Shown one piece after another: positions 25,418 to 37,642 of a stretch of 64,000 nucleotides of DNA (positions are counted from its first letter, which is position 1; each line of letters opens with the position of its first letter). The DNA comes from Nectonema munidae (lineage: Eukaryota; Nematomorpha; Nectonematoida; Nectonematidae), in NCBI GenBank assembly GCA_030549495.1, contig JAUIRK010000536.1, forward strand, positions 682,001 through 746,000, in the 5' to 3' direction. A program made the translations under genes and the position numbers. The notes under the pieces are model-generated. The model ran no database searches, was not told the origin of the DNA, and saw only the letters and a program-made list of their open reading frames with translations.

Positions 25418-25575
25418 AGAAAAGTAGCTATAATGTAAAAATTAGAAAAGTAGCTATAATGTAAATATTTTAAATTGCGGATGTTAACATGAAAAAATCC
25501 ACGGATGAGGATGTAAAATTTTTTGCGAATGATCCGCATATTCGGATGGGGATATTCGATACATCTCTAATAGTT
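25418..25575. mobile_element. Short tandem repeat and hAT-like end
   Basis: TTAGAAAAGTAGCTATAATG and a near-identical unit repeat in tandem at about 25420-25465. At 25552-25571 the sequence GATATTCGATACATCTCTA reads TAGAGATGTATCGAATATC on the other strand, resembling TAGRGATG-type hAT ends. No opposite end was found, so the element is truncated or unrecognised. Confidence 0.4.
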
Positions 25576-26510
25576 ATAACCAAAATGTATGTTTATTTTT
25601 AGCTTACTGTGCGTGCCATATGTTGCTGACGCTTGGTCTAGAAACCCTTTTCCTTATGTCCATGAGAAATCAGTCTATTTTGATGGATTTCTATAGATGA
25701 AGTCTTTTTCAAAGGTAAAGAGTTCTATATTGACTCAAATTGAATTGATGAAATTGACAAAAAATTGATGTGTACTTGTGTCATGGAATGAGAAAATAAT
25801 AATTAATTCATGGAATAGAAGGCTTCAGTTAATTTGTTTTCTATTGATTAGAGCTGTTTCAAAATGAAAATGTCGATTTCCGAGTCCAGAAATCAAGCAC
25901 TCTCTTTTTTTCTTTTGTGTTTTAATCTTTTTGACATTTTTTGAAAAATCGTCGCATCGTCTCTAATATGCAAGGCCACTTGTTCAGAAATCAATCTTTT
26001 CATCAAATTTTGTGTGATGTTGAGAAAAAATGATGCGCGTAGTATGTATGTCTTGCTTTTTTCCAACTTAATTGTATAAATGAAGATTTATGTTTCGGCG
26101 TGACCTATATATCTCTGCCTAGTATGAATGTTGGCATGTTTTCATATCCACAAACTGTCTTATATTTCTACTAGTCCTTCTAAACACTCTCTTTACAAAG
26201 ACATTAATAATAATGATGATATCAAGTATTCTTTTTTGAGATTCATTAAGCTTCTTCCTCAATATCTACTCTTTTTTTAATTAATTTTATAAAAAATCTT
26301 TCTTCATTTTATTTTTATGTGTTTTTTCATCTCTTCTGATTCAAGTATAAATTTCACTGAAGTGATTGATTTGAATGGTGGCATCATATGACAAGCGAAA
26401 GTGTCTTATATAATTTTGTTTCATAGTCTACGCTCAAATTTTTCTTTTGGGTGCTTGTCTCTCCTTATCTTGCACAGTATGTTCACATTTTGCTTTCCCA
26501 TTAATCCTTT
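25576..26510. other. AT-rich stretch, nothing recognised
   Basis: No gene, RNA or repeat family is recognised. Confidence 0.45.
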
Positions 26511-26600
26511 CAGGCCATGTGAGACATGAAATAAAATCGTTTGCTTTAGGTTGTATAAAAACTCATTGAAAAGTATACGGTGTTCGTCCATTAGTTTTCC
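26511..26600. mobile_element. Left arm of a TTAA-type MITE (copy D)
   Basis: ATTAATCCTTTCAGGCCATG, then TGAGACATG and TATAAAAACTCATTGAA, align with the left arm of the MITE that starts at 37510 (TCAACCCTTTCAGGCACTG, then TATAAAAACTCATTGAA). No right arm was found nearby. It is likely a truncated copy. Confidence 0.55.
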
Positions 26601-27730
26601 AAAACCCAGGCCTTAACTAATTTTAATTATTAATTCTGCCCTTCTCTTTTTTTCAGGCGCCATTTTCTGAATAGGTTCAAGGCCAATTCGGCTCTATTCA
26701 ATATTATTAGAGGCCCTATTTTCAAAGGCTCAAATTGATCTGTTTCTTCTGAATGTTCTGTATACAAAAGCATTGTAATCGAACTTCCCATTTAGATTTT
26801 ATTACCCGTATTCCGATATCATCCCACGGATCTGCTTAACGACTCTTTCAAAAAATCAAACTAATTTCAATTTAGATGACGTTTATATATTTTTACACTC
26901 ATATTATAAGCCCTCTTTGTATATTATCGTTTGGAGAAGCCTTGATGAGTCAAAATATTACGCTGTTATAAACTTTTCAATATTCCTGCCCGCGTTTTTT
27001 AATGAAATGAGTTTGGTGACGACCCCTGCACTAAAATCTGTGCGCGTCCATTTTTTTCCAAAAATCCTACACCGCGAATAAGGGGGTAATTTTTTTTTAG
27101 CCATAATCAACACTGATATTTCAAAATAGTATCTTTTCTTTCTTTCAAATTTCCCTTTTATTTTGTCGTATATCTTGTTTATCATTCAAGTTTTTTGGGA
27201 GTCAGATTACGTTAGACTAACTTCATTTTTGGATTTTTGATGCTACTAGTACATCACTTTTCTAGTCGGTGTATTTTTGCAAAATTAAATGCATAAAAAT
27301 AAATTTATACCGAATAGATATTTTTTCTTATTTGTTCTTAACTCAAAAAGTTTCGCCGCGGAGAGGGCAATACTGAAAAAGTTTAATACCATTGAAGAAT
27401 GCCTCAAATTCTCTTTTCAAGAATTATTAAAATTAAATATAGAAAAAATCGATAAATAAGTTAGAAGATATAGTCGATTTAATAAAATATTATATTTTGA
27501 TTCTGTCATTGAAATTTGTTCTCTGATCTTACGAGGGGGAGACGCACCCTTCCACCTTTCTGGTTGGGCTCATGACGTCATGTATAATGCGACTTATCTT
27601 AAAAGGTCAATTGATAAACAAGTATATATTTGCTATTTTATTCGCTTGATTTGACAATTTTGAGTGCTCTTTCTAAACATTAAAATTTTTGAATGTAGGC
27701 CATAACTGCCAATTTCTTAGCTCTCAATCA
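26601..27730. other. AT-rich stretch, nothing firmly recognised
   Basis: Near 27530-27590 there is a short block (GGGGGAGACGCACCC then CATGACGTCATGTATAATG) that may belong to the GACGTCAT-edged C-rich repeats. The rest is featureless. Confidence 0.4.
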
Positions 27731-27734
27731 CGAC

Positions 27735-27853
27735 CTGAGTCGAAAATTGTCGACTTTACAAAAATATGAAGCATCTGAGTTTATAATTGCTTTTTAATGC
27801 ATATCTTCGGCTTTAACGTTAGACATCGTCTGGTAAATTTAGTCGTTAACCTG
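27735..27853 (-). repeat. Degenerate GCAGACGA-type repeat, inverted relative to 28260-28410
   Basis: GTCGACTTTACAAAAATATG, GCTTTTTAATGCATATC and AGACATCGTCTGGTAAA align with the reverse complement of 28260-28410. Both blocks end with GTCGTTAAC(C/T)TGTTAA. The two copies therefore form a large inverted repeat around copy B of the TTAA MITE. Confidence 0.6.
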
Positions 27854-27857
27854 TTAA

Positions 27858-27987
27858 CCCTTTCGTGATCAGTGTATCATATATGATACATAAACAATTT
27901 TACCTTCGTCTGCTTTTTCAAATAGTTTTGTATAGGAATCTTCTGCTTTTTAATAAATATCGTTTGATTTTTCTGGTCACGAAAGGG
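27858..27987. mobile_element. TTAA-flanked MITE, 130 bp (copy B)
   Basis: TTAA lies on both sides (27854-27857 and 27988-27991). Terminal inverted repeats are CCCTTTCGTGATCAG and CTGGTCACGAAAGGG. At the same offset as in copy A lies an 18-bp hairpin of different sequence, TGTATCATATATGATACA (27873-27890). CGTCTGCTTTTTCAA and TCTTCTGCTTTTTAA occur inside. It is flanked by two inverted copies of a related repeat, which suggests repeated insertion at one TTAA-rich site. Confidence 0.85.
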
Positions 27988-27999
27988 TTAATCTCGAAT

Positions 28000-28100
28000 T
28001 TGAAATTGGGAAAATCAAAATCCCTAAGATTGAAGACTCGAAAATTTGTGAACATGCTACGAAATACACTATAGCAAAAACTTATAAAAATGCGACAGCA
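28000..28100. repeat. Dispersed repeat shared with 53470-53560
   Basis: GAAAATCAAA, ACTCGAAAATTTGT, GAAATACAC and AAAAACT occur in the same order and similar spacing at 53475-53550 in a Na+/K+-ATPase intron. The similarity is partial and the family unknown. Confidence 0.45.
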
Positions 28101-28259
28101 TTGGAAATTTTTTGAAAATGCTTTTACTATAAAAAAAAGGATCACTGCACGCACATGCTTTCAAAAAATAAGCTTACTTTCTCATCTTTTCAAATACTTG
28201 AAAACATTATTTTTCAACACTTTCGAATCCAACTTCTAAATTTTATTATTCTTTTAAAA

Positions 28260-28412
28260 TCAGATCAGATCAGATCATAATCAGACGATATGTAATGTAA
28301 AGCAGATGATATTTAATTTAAGGCAGACGATTTGTATTTAAAAAGCATAAGCGCAGACGATCACATTTTTATAAAGTCGACTATAGTCAACTCTAGTCGT
28401 TAACTTGTTAAG
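28260..28412 (+). repeat. GCAGACGA-type TTAA MITE relic
   Basis: Recurring units ATCAGACGATAT, AAAGCAGATGATAT, AAGGCAGACGATT and CGCAGACGATCACATTTTTA are followed by GTCGTTAACTTGTTAA. The block at 35219-35350 shares most of these. They resemble the interior of copies A and B on the other strand, so all belong to one broad family. Confidence 0.6.
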
Positions 28413-31250
28413 AATATTTGTCCTATAAATTCCCATATTTAACAAAGTATTTAAAAAACAGAATACAAGATGATGCCATTTCTAAAGACTAATGATATCC
28501 TACATCTTTTTACCCAACAGTTATGATGTTTTTGAATGCGTGTTTCTTACTGATCTCATTCCCAGAGCGAAATGTCCTACCCTTATAAGTTTGATCATCA
28601 CTCATTTATTTTCATTTTCTCCTTCATCATGATATCAGTAGGAAAGGCTGAAGGTAAATGCCGCCTAGAGTGTATTCAGTGACAACGTGTATTGCATCGC
28701 TTGTGTCAAACTGTATGATGATGAAGGATTAAGACCGAGTATTTATGCAACCCTACTCACGTCCCATGCTATCAACGGGGGGAGGGGTGGTATTCATCAG
28801 AGCCAATATTTCCACTTTTGAAGTCATTTTAGCAATTATTTTTAATAAGACACTTTTATTATACTATTTTCAAATCAAATAAGTCCTATTTATCCTCTTC
28901 AATTCAACCCATCCCTCTTCCTGTCAAAATCAGTAGCCACAACTCTCATTTTCATGTATCCGATTTTTTATAAATATATTCGCTTTAACGATTAGAGTAT
29001 GTCGAAAATGTTAAAATGATCGAACAAAAAATGAAAAGCTTTCAAACTTTTATATGTGTATATGTTTTTTCCATAATAAAATTCATACTTTTCATACACA
29101 CGCACACGCACACATAGTATATCCAGTAGTTTTAATGAGCAATCTTGTAAACGAGATACCGTAATATGCATGTCGTAGTTTGTGTTTGATATAGTTAGTC
29201 TGTTACATGCAACAGTGATGACGATGATGATGATGATGATGATATAAATATAATGAATTGCTCTCAACTACTATCTTTTTAAAATCTTTTCAAGGTCAAT
29301 AATATTTTCTTTATGCACTAAACGCAAAATGTAAGTGATATATGTACACCCCCATTCTCATTTTTCTCTTTTTACTTTCTTAGAATATATGCGCATGTTT
29401 TCTGGAAGAGTTTCTGAGTTCTATTTTAATCATTTTCTCGAGAAATGAGAAATTTGATAGAGATTTCTCCATCCCCGATATTTTTCTCAAGAAAAAAAAG
29501 ATCAAAGCTATAAAAATCAATATTTAAAATATCATTTTCAAAAAAACAAAGTGTTTGATGACTTATTTTTAATGTGTAGTTATTTTTAAGATAAAGTTAG
29601 ATAAGCATTTTTCAATAGAGCTGCAAAGATTATGCTAATCTAGAAGTTTCAATCATAAGAGATTTTATTTTTGAAGGAATAAAAATTAAATAATTTTTTC
29701 AACTCTTTCAAGAAGCCTAAAAATCATTGAGGTCCCGAGAAATATTTCTGGCTCTTCTCTCTCTCAACCTTAACCTTTCCCATTTTTTCATTGCAAAGCA
29801 ATTTAAAAAAAAACTTTTAATTAAAAACTTTTTTTTTTTTTAAACTTATTCTCGTCCTCTCATTTCAAATTTTTTACTTGGCATTGAGTTGACTGCATAA
29901 ACTGCTGATTTATATTTGTCTACACTTTTTTGATAACGTTTTTCTCTGTTTACTTATGTTGTGTGTTGTTGTTAGGCTTGCTTTTTAAATTCTCAACCGA
30001 TACTTTCTATTGATTTTGTATGTGAATCAATATATTTTTGTCACTTTCAATATGTGAATCGATCAATATAAATTTGTCATATTATTATTATACAACATTT
30101 ATTATATTAATATTATTACTAATACTTTGCTATACTCATATAGAGGAAGCTCTTTGCCATAACTGATTCAATTTGGCTTTTGATTCTCCCAGGCTTTTTA
30201 TGATAGCATATTTTTAAGAAGTATATATAATTTTATACGTGTTGTATTTTGTTGACACATGAAGGGGATTTAGTGATGCCAAAAAAACTTGCCATTTTGA
30301 TGAAAATTTAATAGCTTTCAGCATTCTATGCTACCAAACTTTAATTTCGTGATTATGCTAAAGTTTGCGAAGATTTCTATATTTTTTACACAGACTATTT
30401 TATTAGCAATTTTTTTATTTTATTTGATGTAAGAAGATGCTTCATGCAAACCAATGAAAACCCGACGAAATTAGAAACAGAATTTAACCTGTTTCTTTAC
30501 AGGAATGTACTATTTGAGTTGCTGGGTTAACGTTTCTTTTTGAGTTGTTTGAACGAGCATAAAAGCAAACTTGTCATGATATAACATCAAACTTTGCCCA
30601 AAACGAGATAATTTGGTGCTTAGAAAATACATTTTAAGTATTATGCTAAAAAAATTGCTTTTCTTCCATATTTTTTGGCATCAATTCTTCCAGAAATGTC
30701 TATGCATTTCAAGTGCACAATTTGGACGGAAGTGAAGTCAAAATTCTTTGGAGACGACTTCTCAAAATTGATTTTTTTTGATAGATTAAGATTTCAAACT
30801 ACTTCTATTCCTCTGCGAAAAGAGTAAGAACACTTCCATCAATATGAAAGTAACAGTAATTCATTCCTCTTTCCAAGGATGTATTCTTAGCATCAGCATA
30901 TTCGCACATCTCAAGGATAAAAAATTTATAGGAATGCTTTTTTGTATATAAGTGTGTGTGTGTGTGTGTGTTTAAAATGATTGATGATGAAGCTCTTTTT
31001 CCTAAAGCAAAAGTCCAGACTGAAACTAAAGCTTAGCTGTATTTAAGTTGATAAGATGAAAAAGTTATGCATTACAAAAATTGGATGCTCAATTTTCCTA
31101 CATAGCAGTTGTAAACGTAAATCAGTCTTGATTTTAATGAACACTCTAGAAATTAATTGCCTCTAATGGTTTTTTTGTAGAAAATTTCATAAAACTTCAG
31201 TCAAATATGGCAAATTTATAGCTTAGTCACGTGAAAACCATATATTGTGT
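28413..31250. other. AT-rich stretch with microsatellites
   Basis: It contains a (GAT)n run near 29217-29243 and a (GT)n run at 30953-30971. No exon or repeat family is recognised. The minus-strand ORF at 28992-29267 reads through the (GAT)n tract and is judged non-coding. Confidence 0.5.
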
Positions 31251-32085
31251 TAGTGGCCTGTCAAGATCACGGGAGAGCAAAGAATGAAGAAATAGTATAT
31301 AAAGTATATGTAACATAGAAAGAACGCGAAGTGTACGTGCTTTTGCAAGAATGTATATCTTATTAAACAATTAAATTGAAAACCGGATCTAGTACAGACA
31401 ATACGTCTTACTTTAAGACAGGGGAATTATCTTTAATTTCCAGAGGGATCATCTTTACTTAATTTTTTTTAGTTGTTGGTATCGCATCCATAGGGAAGAA
31501 AAATCTTCCATAGCTGGACAGATGATAAGGATAGTCACGATTGGGAATAGAGCGGAGAATGAACCACAACCTACAGCTAAGCGTATGCAAACTAATCTAG
31601 GCGTAATTATAGGAAGAAGAGTGTTCCTTACTTTGAGCTAGGACATTGGGTTGATGAACCAATATCCCTGTTTCGGAAAGGGTACCGGCTATCAATGTAT
31701 CCATTACTGCCACGTGAATCAGAATCAACTAGAAGGGTTTTGCCTAAAATACCAGATAATATCTACGCAGTTTAAGACTGGGTTCGTTTTAGAAATGTCC
31801 TACTACCTTATCTAGTGCTTGAGCGTATCAGATTGCAAGATCTCTTCTATAGGCTACGTTAGGACTTGGCATCAGTTGTAGACCCCTGTCGATATGTGGT
31901 CCTGAACGCTTCGCTGAACTGGCGATGTAATACCCCAAGCGCTCTCCAGCTACCTACAATTCCACATCAAAAAAGGTCGGGCAACCGTGATATAGAGCCA
32001 TGCATGGGCCTACTTTATGCAAACCATAACTGCTTTAAAGTTTTTCAACCCACCATATTTTATTTAAATATTCGTTGAACTCATC
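31251..32085. repeat. GC-richer dispersed-element debris
   Basis: The composition shifts to near-balanced bases from about 31250 to 32080. ACAGATGATAAGGATAGTCAC at 31514-31534 matches the SINE-like fragment at 17652-17672. No protein similarity was recognised in any frame. I infer an old non-autonomous element or a very decayed coding one. Confidence 0.35.
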
Positions 32086-32451
32086 CATACCCACGCTCTT
32101 ATAAAAATATTTTGTCCATTTGTTTTTTACAAGCCTATAACTTCTAACGATTTTCTGATTTTTTTGAGAACTTATTCGATTTCCCATTTTATTTTGTCAT
32201 TTGAGCTTAATCATCACCCCATTTATTTTCAACTAATTTTCTCGTTAATCTTCAATTAATAATTTTAAATTCAATTTATTTTACTAATAGATTTTATGCA
32301 AAGATCTTTTTTAGAGCACTTGGTGGGGTCCACGCAATTGAGCCGCGTTATAATGAATCTACTGAACCCGTATTTTCAAAATACCAGGCAGCTTTCCTTC
32401 ATTATACACCGAATATACTAATTGACAGTAGCTTATGCTAGCAAACTAGTG

Positions 32452-33593
32452 CATTGGTTCCCAAACTTTTCTAGTAGGTCACCCTTTTCAGTAGTACAAA
32501 ACTCATCCGTATGACTTCCCACCTTTATTTAGCCTTTTGAAAATGTACTTATTTTCAATTGCTCAGATACATCATAAAGTCGATGAGAGAAGAATGAGAA
32601 TATTCAGGACGAATTGGCTGGTTTTAGAGAAATTCTAAACTCTTCTTGAAGGCCTAACAGGCGTCCTTTGATCTCTTATTGCAACTCCCCTGAAAGTGAT
32701 TCTTCAACGACGAAGTCAGTCAGACCTTGCAAGGGCTCAAAGCTACATTTCGCCTCACGTCTATCTTCTTCCAAAGAACTAGTTTTCCGAGGAAAGCCTT
32801 GATTGCATCGGCATGTATTATGATGGTGATATCAGTTGGGCCGTAACTGCCTGCTGAGTCCATTTAGAGCTTCGAACATTTCTAAATGCGCCTTTTCTTG
32901 AGCTACCTGAAATATCTCCAATGCATCAAAGAGCTTCAAATACAAATACGAGAACATTGCCCTATAACAACATACAACGAACACATGTAAAAAAGGAGGT
33001 AACTGGCGAAGCAGTTAAGAGCTTTATGGTCAATCAGGCAGTGTGTTAAAATGGCACACCCATGTTCTACTTGATCAGAATAATGAACCCCATCTTGAAA
33101 CGGAGAATGGCGGGAGCTCGTGGGTGCAGACAAACCAACTTTGTCCTGAAGACTTTTTGCGCTTGAAAGAAGTTTGATATGGTGTTCATGATAACTTCCG
33201 CCTTTGTAGTTTTTATCAGTGGCTACGGTAGATCTTGTTAGGCCAAACCCTTACTGGCCAATTTTGGATGAACTTTGTTGACTCTATCCTTCAGATTAGA
33301 GAGTTTAAGATTCTCGTTAGGAAGTTTCGAAGAAGATTTTTATTGCGGCAACTAGACGACGTTGTGCGATAGATGAAAAGCCGAACTTATATAGTCCTGG
33401 ACTCGTCTCTAAACACTCAGCACGATTTCCCAAAAAGTACAGTACCCCTTATCGACCGTGCTGCGTACCACAAACCTTAATATATAACAAAAATATCTAA
33501 ATAATAATTCTTAAAATCTTGCATATCCCATGATCCCTAGAAAAAATCTCATGACTCCTTTGGCGCTCATGACCCACTGCTTGGGAACCACCC
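32452..33593. mobile_element. Probable hAT non-autonomous element (1.1 kb)
   Basis: The ends match the common hAT pattern: CATTGGTTCCCAAAC at the left and CTTGGGAACCACCC at the right, with GGTCAC and ATGACCC just inside. The flanking 8-mers AACTAGTG (32444-32451) and ACCTAGTA (33594-33601) agree at 6 of 8 positions, as expected for an old target duplication. The interior is GC-richer than its surroundings and shows no transposase blocks on either strand. Confidence 0.55.
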
Positions 33594-33601
33594 ACCTAGT
33601 A

Positions 33602-35218
33602 TGATACTGTGATATACAGATGAATAATGTGTTTAGTAGAGTACTAGAATCCTGCACGAGCAAAATTTTTGTACCCGCAAAACTTGACCCCGACTCGCTT
33701 ATACCCTCAAAATAAATTGTGTGGGTAGTTACCCTCACGTCTCGCAGATTAATTTTTACCCACATCTACACGCATAGCTTCACAAGCAAATTTTTGCGTA
33801 AACTGACTATTGAGCTCACAGCAATTGAACCCACTGACGATTGGGCCAACAAAACATTAATTAAACACCTGACTTCTACTTGAAACACTCTCCATATGCT
33901 TGTTACACTAACTCCTAATTTCTTCCAAAAACCGACTATGGCTTGTTTCCTCAAATTTTATCTAGCTTTTGTACATGCTAAAAGAGCGGAATGTCTAATT
34001 TAAACCCACTTACCATAAATTTCTATATTAACCCCTGCCCTCCTTCTGCTGGCTACTGTGGTCCAATCATTCTATTTTGAGGTGTATGATTGGTTGGATT
34101 AAAGATCAGGTAGATGATATGTGAATCAATAAAATTTACTTTGTGCTTTCTCTTTTTTATGCGTTGTTTGTTCCTGGTGGTTTATCCTTTTCTTTTATCT
34201 TGTTTAAATCCATCTTCACTCTATTTCGCATTGTCCTATGAAAATTCTAAAGTCGTGAATTTTTATTGATTTGTTTTCCCATCTTTTTATATATGTGTGT
34301 GTGTGTGTACATGAAGTTAATAATATATTAATATAATACATCTGTGTGTGTGTGTGTATACTTTGGCTTCATTCTTATTAAAGAAATTTTTTAAGATAAA
34401 TCTACATTTAATATGTATAAAAGCCTTCTTATCAATAAAATCAATATAAGAGCTTTAAAACGAAGCAGCAACATGTCTTCTTCCCTTTGTATGAAATATC
34501 GTATATTACATTTGACTTTATATATTATATACAGTGGTTTTTATACATGAAAGCATTTATTGTCTTTGGATAGTACTTGCCTTATCTCTTTGGCTGTGTT
34601 ATCGCGGTAAAACACAAACACGCACACACTTCTATGGATGTGTATATTGAGCCATTTTGCAGTTAGCACTCGCTCCATTCTTCCTTTTTCGTTCAATAAA
34701 CTCCTCTTTTACGCATTTTCCAAAACTGCCCTTTTTAAAGTCCACCTACTCCTTTTGCTACGAACACATCTTCTCGAAAGAGTTTTATTTCTTCCTTACT
34801 CTCTCTACACACATTTTATTACACGCTAGCTACTTGTTCGTTTCTTCATCCTAAAAATGTCTTTTGCTTCCACGACATACTCGATGTTAGGTAACTTTTA
34901 TTCAGTATTTTTCGTAGTATTGCTTATGTGCTAACTGATGTACCAATGATATTCACGCAAAATTTTATTCTTTACAACTTGATAATAATGAATTACTGAG
35001 TGAGTATATATATATATGTAATAACTAGCGCAGTGAAAAGTTGGCCCAAAAATTCTTAGCTAACACCTGACTTGTTAGTAGTTATCAAGATTTCGAAAAC
35101 GTTCGGAAATATCTGAATTCAAATATACCTAAATAAAATTCGTCATCGGCTTCAAATACTCTGAAATTTAACTTCCGGCTTCGACAAAAGACGCCCACTC
35201 CATTTGCTTACAACCATT
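33602..35218. other. Intergenic stretch with two (GT)n runs
   Basis: GT runs lie at about 34294-34309 and 34343-34358, and an AT run near 35006. The overlapping + ORFs at 34638-34854 read through T-rich sequence and are unrecognised. No gene can be supported. Confidence 0.45.
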
Positions 35219-35350
35219 AATTAACGCGTTAACGACCACAATAATCAGACGATATCTAGTATAAAGCAGAAGGTTTTTTATTAAAAAGCATTAATAAACG
35301 CAGACGATTCACATTTTTGTAAAGTCAAGATATGTCGTCTGCCCATTCTG
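35219..35350 (+). repeat. GCAGACGA-type TTAA MITE relic
   Basis: TTAACGCGTTAACGACCAC begins the block. ATCAGACGATAT, TAAAGCAGAAGG, TTAAAAAGCATTAATAAACG and CGCAGACGATTCACATTTTT follow, in the order seen at 28260-28412. The opposite end, near GTCGTCTGCCCATTCTGG, is worn. Confidence 0.6.
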
Positions 35351-35537
35351 GTTTCACAACCTTAAAAGATTTGCGTAATTTTTTTTATTGCGTCGATCCA
35401 AATTTTTTGCCTTTAAATATCCGTCCACATTATGTCCATCTAAATTAAGTGATATTAAGTGTGGAAAAATGAAAAAAAAACTCAATAATTATCGATAATA
35501 ATTTATATCAGAAGTCGGATATGTTGAGCTGTTTATT

Positions 35538-35696
35538 TAAAGGTAAAGGTACCGTGTGTGCTTTCATCGAGAAAGCGCAATTGTGCCGCTTGTATTGTAC
35601 TATCAGGAAAGTAGGCTTGATGCTGGATTGAACCCAAAACCTTGGGTTATCGAAACACCGTATCTAACCAACCTTACTCACACCTCACAAGCGGTG
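35538..35696 (-). repeat. tRNA-derived SINE, copy 1
   Basis: Read on the minus strand: GTGAGTAAGGTTGGTTAGAT, then GGGTTCAATCCAGCATC (degenerate B box), CAAGCCTACTTTC, and the body GCACAATTGCG and CACACGGTACCTTTACCTTT. It matches the copies at 45978-46120 and 60003-60165 along the whole length. The head is tRNA-like and the tail is not, which is the usual SINE build, transcribed by RNA polymerase III and moved by LINE machinery. Confidence 0.8.
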
Positions 35697-36473
35697 CGCA
35701 TGTATTATATATTTACATAGCAAAGGATACAATTAACAGCATTCAATTACATAATTCTAAATGCTTGCCAGAACCAAGCATAGACTTATTGTAAGTGATA
35801 TAGCACTAATATTAAACCCGCAGGTAGAACGCGCAACTTGCTACTACTATCTTATGGATTTTATTTGTGTTTTAAGCTTCTTTATATTCATTGTATTAAA
35901 AACTTTTTGTTTTCCTCAATTTTTTTAAAAAGTAAATTTTTCTTATAAAAGAATAAAAATTCACTGTAAACTAATTTTAAACTAATTTGAACTATTTTTT
36001 GTATTTTTTTAGATCTATGAAGTTCAAAAACACTTTTTTGTATTAATCTAATGGAACGAGTCTTTTTGATTGAAAACACCTGAAAATTTTTTTTGGTCAA
36101 AATTTCGTGCAATAAGTTAAAATCATCGATTTTTTGATTATAAAGTCTAAAAAGTAGGATTTTTTAGGTCAAGTGTTTTTTAACTTTCTTATAACTTGAA
36201 TAACTTTTTAAAAGAATTTAAATGGTAAAAATTTTTGATCAAAATATTAATTTTTATGTCAACTGTACTCGCTATCATTCCTATAAATTTGCTAATGGTC
36301 CATCATCCCACCGTTGAAAAGACTCACTGATTTGCTATAATTCCTAGGTTGGGTATTTCTGCTCTAAAAATTGCATTTTGACCGGTTAACAACCATTTGC
36401 AAAAAGGACTACAATAAATTCATAGGCAGTAAAACTTCTTTAATTTTCCATATAAGCTGTTAAAATACAAATA
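35697..36473. other. AT-rich stretch, nothing recognised
   Basis: The short ORFs are of low complexity, and no gene or repeat family is recognised. Confidence 0.45.
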
Positions 36474-37493
36474 CAGTGTTTCTCCGCAATAACGCCACTC
36501 CGATTTATCGCCATTAAATTACTCAGATCCGATTTCCTTACTTGTTAATTCCCGCGATTTTGCATCCCTCGCTGTCCGCCATCTTCAAAACAAACATATA
36601 ATTATTATCATGATTTTCCCACATTATCATTTAAATATTTTGTTTTTATTTTCTCTAAATTTAAATCTTTAAAAAAATTTACAAATAATTCATAATTTTA
36701 AAAAGAAATAATATTCCCTTTGATTTTTGTATTTATAAAAAAATTTTTAAATAAAAAATAAAATAATTTTGAAATAAAATATTATAATTTTTTTGGCTAA
36801 CATCAACTAAGCCACATTATAGACCAACATGAAACTAACAGGACTCACTACATCATATTAGTTGACGCTATTAGATATATTAAAAAATCTTGGGATTCTG
36901 TGAAACTTTCAGCGATTGTAAACTCTTGACTACAAACTAAACTTACTACTAAAGTAAGCCATCCGTCTCACAAGATGAAGAAAAAGACATTTTATCTCTA
37001 ACTGAGCTACTGCTAAACATATCTATTTTAAACATTGATTCTTCAAAAGCCATGTCTTCTGAAGAATTTATCACAGCCAAACAAACAGAAGAAACTTTTG
37101 GAGAACTTACTGGCAAAGAATTGATTGCATGTTTAAGGCTTGCAATCCAAAGCCAGCCATCCATGAAGGATGTAAAAGCTGTTTTAAATGTATGCATAAC
37201 TTTCTTAGAGTGTAGATAGAGAAAACAGCAATGAAGGATATTTATCATTATTAGCAAATTTAGATAAAAGAATTATTGTTACTGTTACTTCAAACTTGAA
37301 ACAAAAAATATTTTAGATTTGTTTGCAAGTTTTCACTTCTATAGATAAGATAATGTAACTTGAAGTAATTCATTCAAGTTAAAAAAATAAAACGTAAGCA
37401 TTGTCTTTTTTTAACTAGAAAATTAACATTTTACCGCCACTCCTGATTCAACATAACTCGGTCCCAAAATGGCGGTAAAACGAGGACGCACTT
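36474..37493 (+). mobile_element. pogo/Tigger-like DNA transposon remnant (1.0 kb)
   Basis: The left end TA-CAGTGTTTCTCCGCAATAA, running on to CGCCA, pairs with the right end, whose reverse complement reads AAAGTGCGTCCTCGTTTTAC, then CGCCA. TA lies at each flank (36472-36473 and 37494-37495). A + frame at about 36960-37215 reads DEEKDILSLTELLLNISI, then SSEEFITAKQ and SMKDVKAVLNVCITFLE. This has the acidic helical feel of a pogo/jerky-type transposase C-terminus, but is not diagnostic. The DNA-binding and DDE parts are absent, so this is an internally deleted copy. Confidence 0.6.
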
Positions 37494-37642
37494 TACTCAT
37501 CTTTTTCAACCCTTTCAGGCACTGTGGGACACCATTGTCTCAAAATTAAAATAGCCTGCTTAAGTTATATAAAAACTCATTGAAGAGAAAACAGACGATA
37601 AATTAAAAAAAATCAATGTAATTTATTTTATGTACTAAAAAC

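Noticed and set aside
28992-29267. 91-codon minus-strand ORF
   Set aside because: It runs through a (GAT)n microsatellite and has no recognisable domain.
34638-34854. Overlapping + ORFs of 63 and 65 codons
   Set aside because: T- and C-rich low-complexity sequence in two frames, with no similarity recognised.
36949-37257. 102-codon ORF on the minus strand
   Set aside because: It is antisense to the more protein-like + frame of the Tigger-like remnant.
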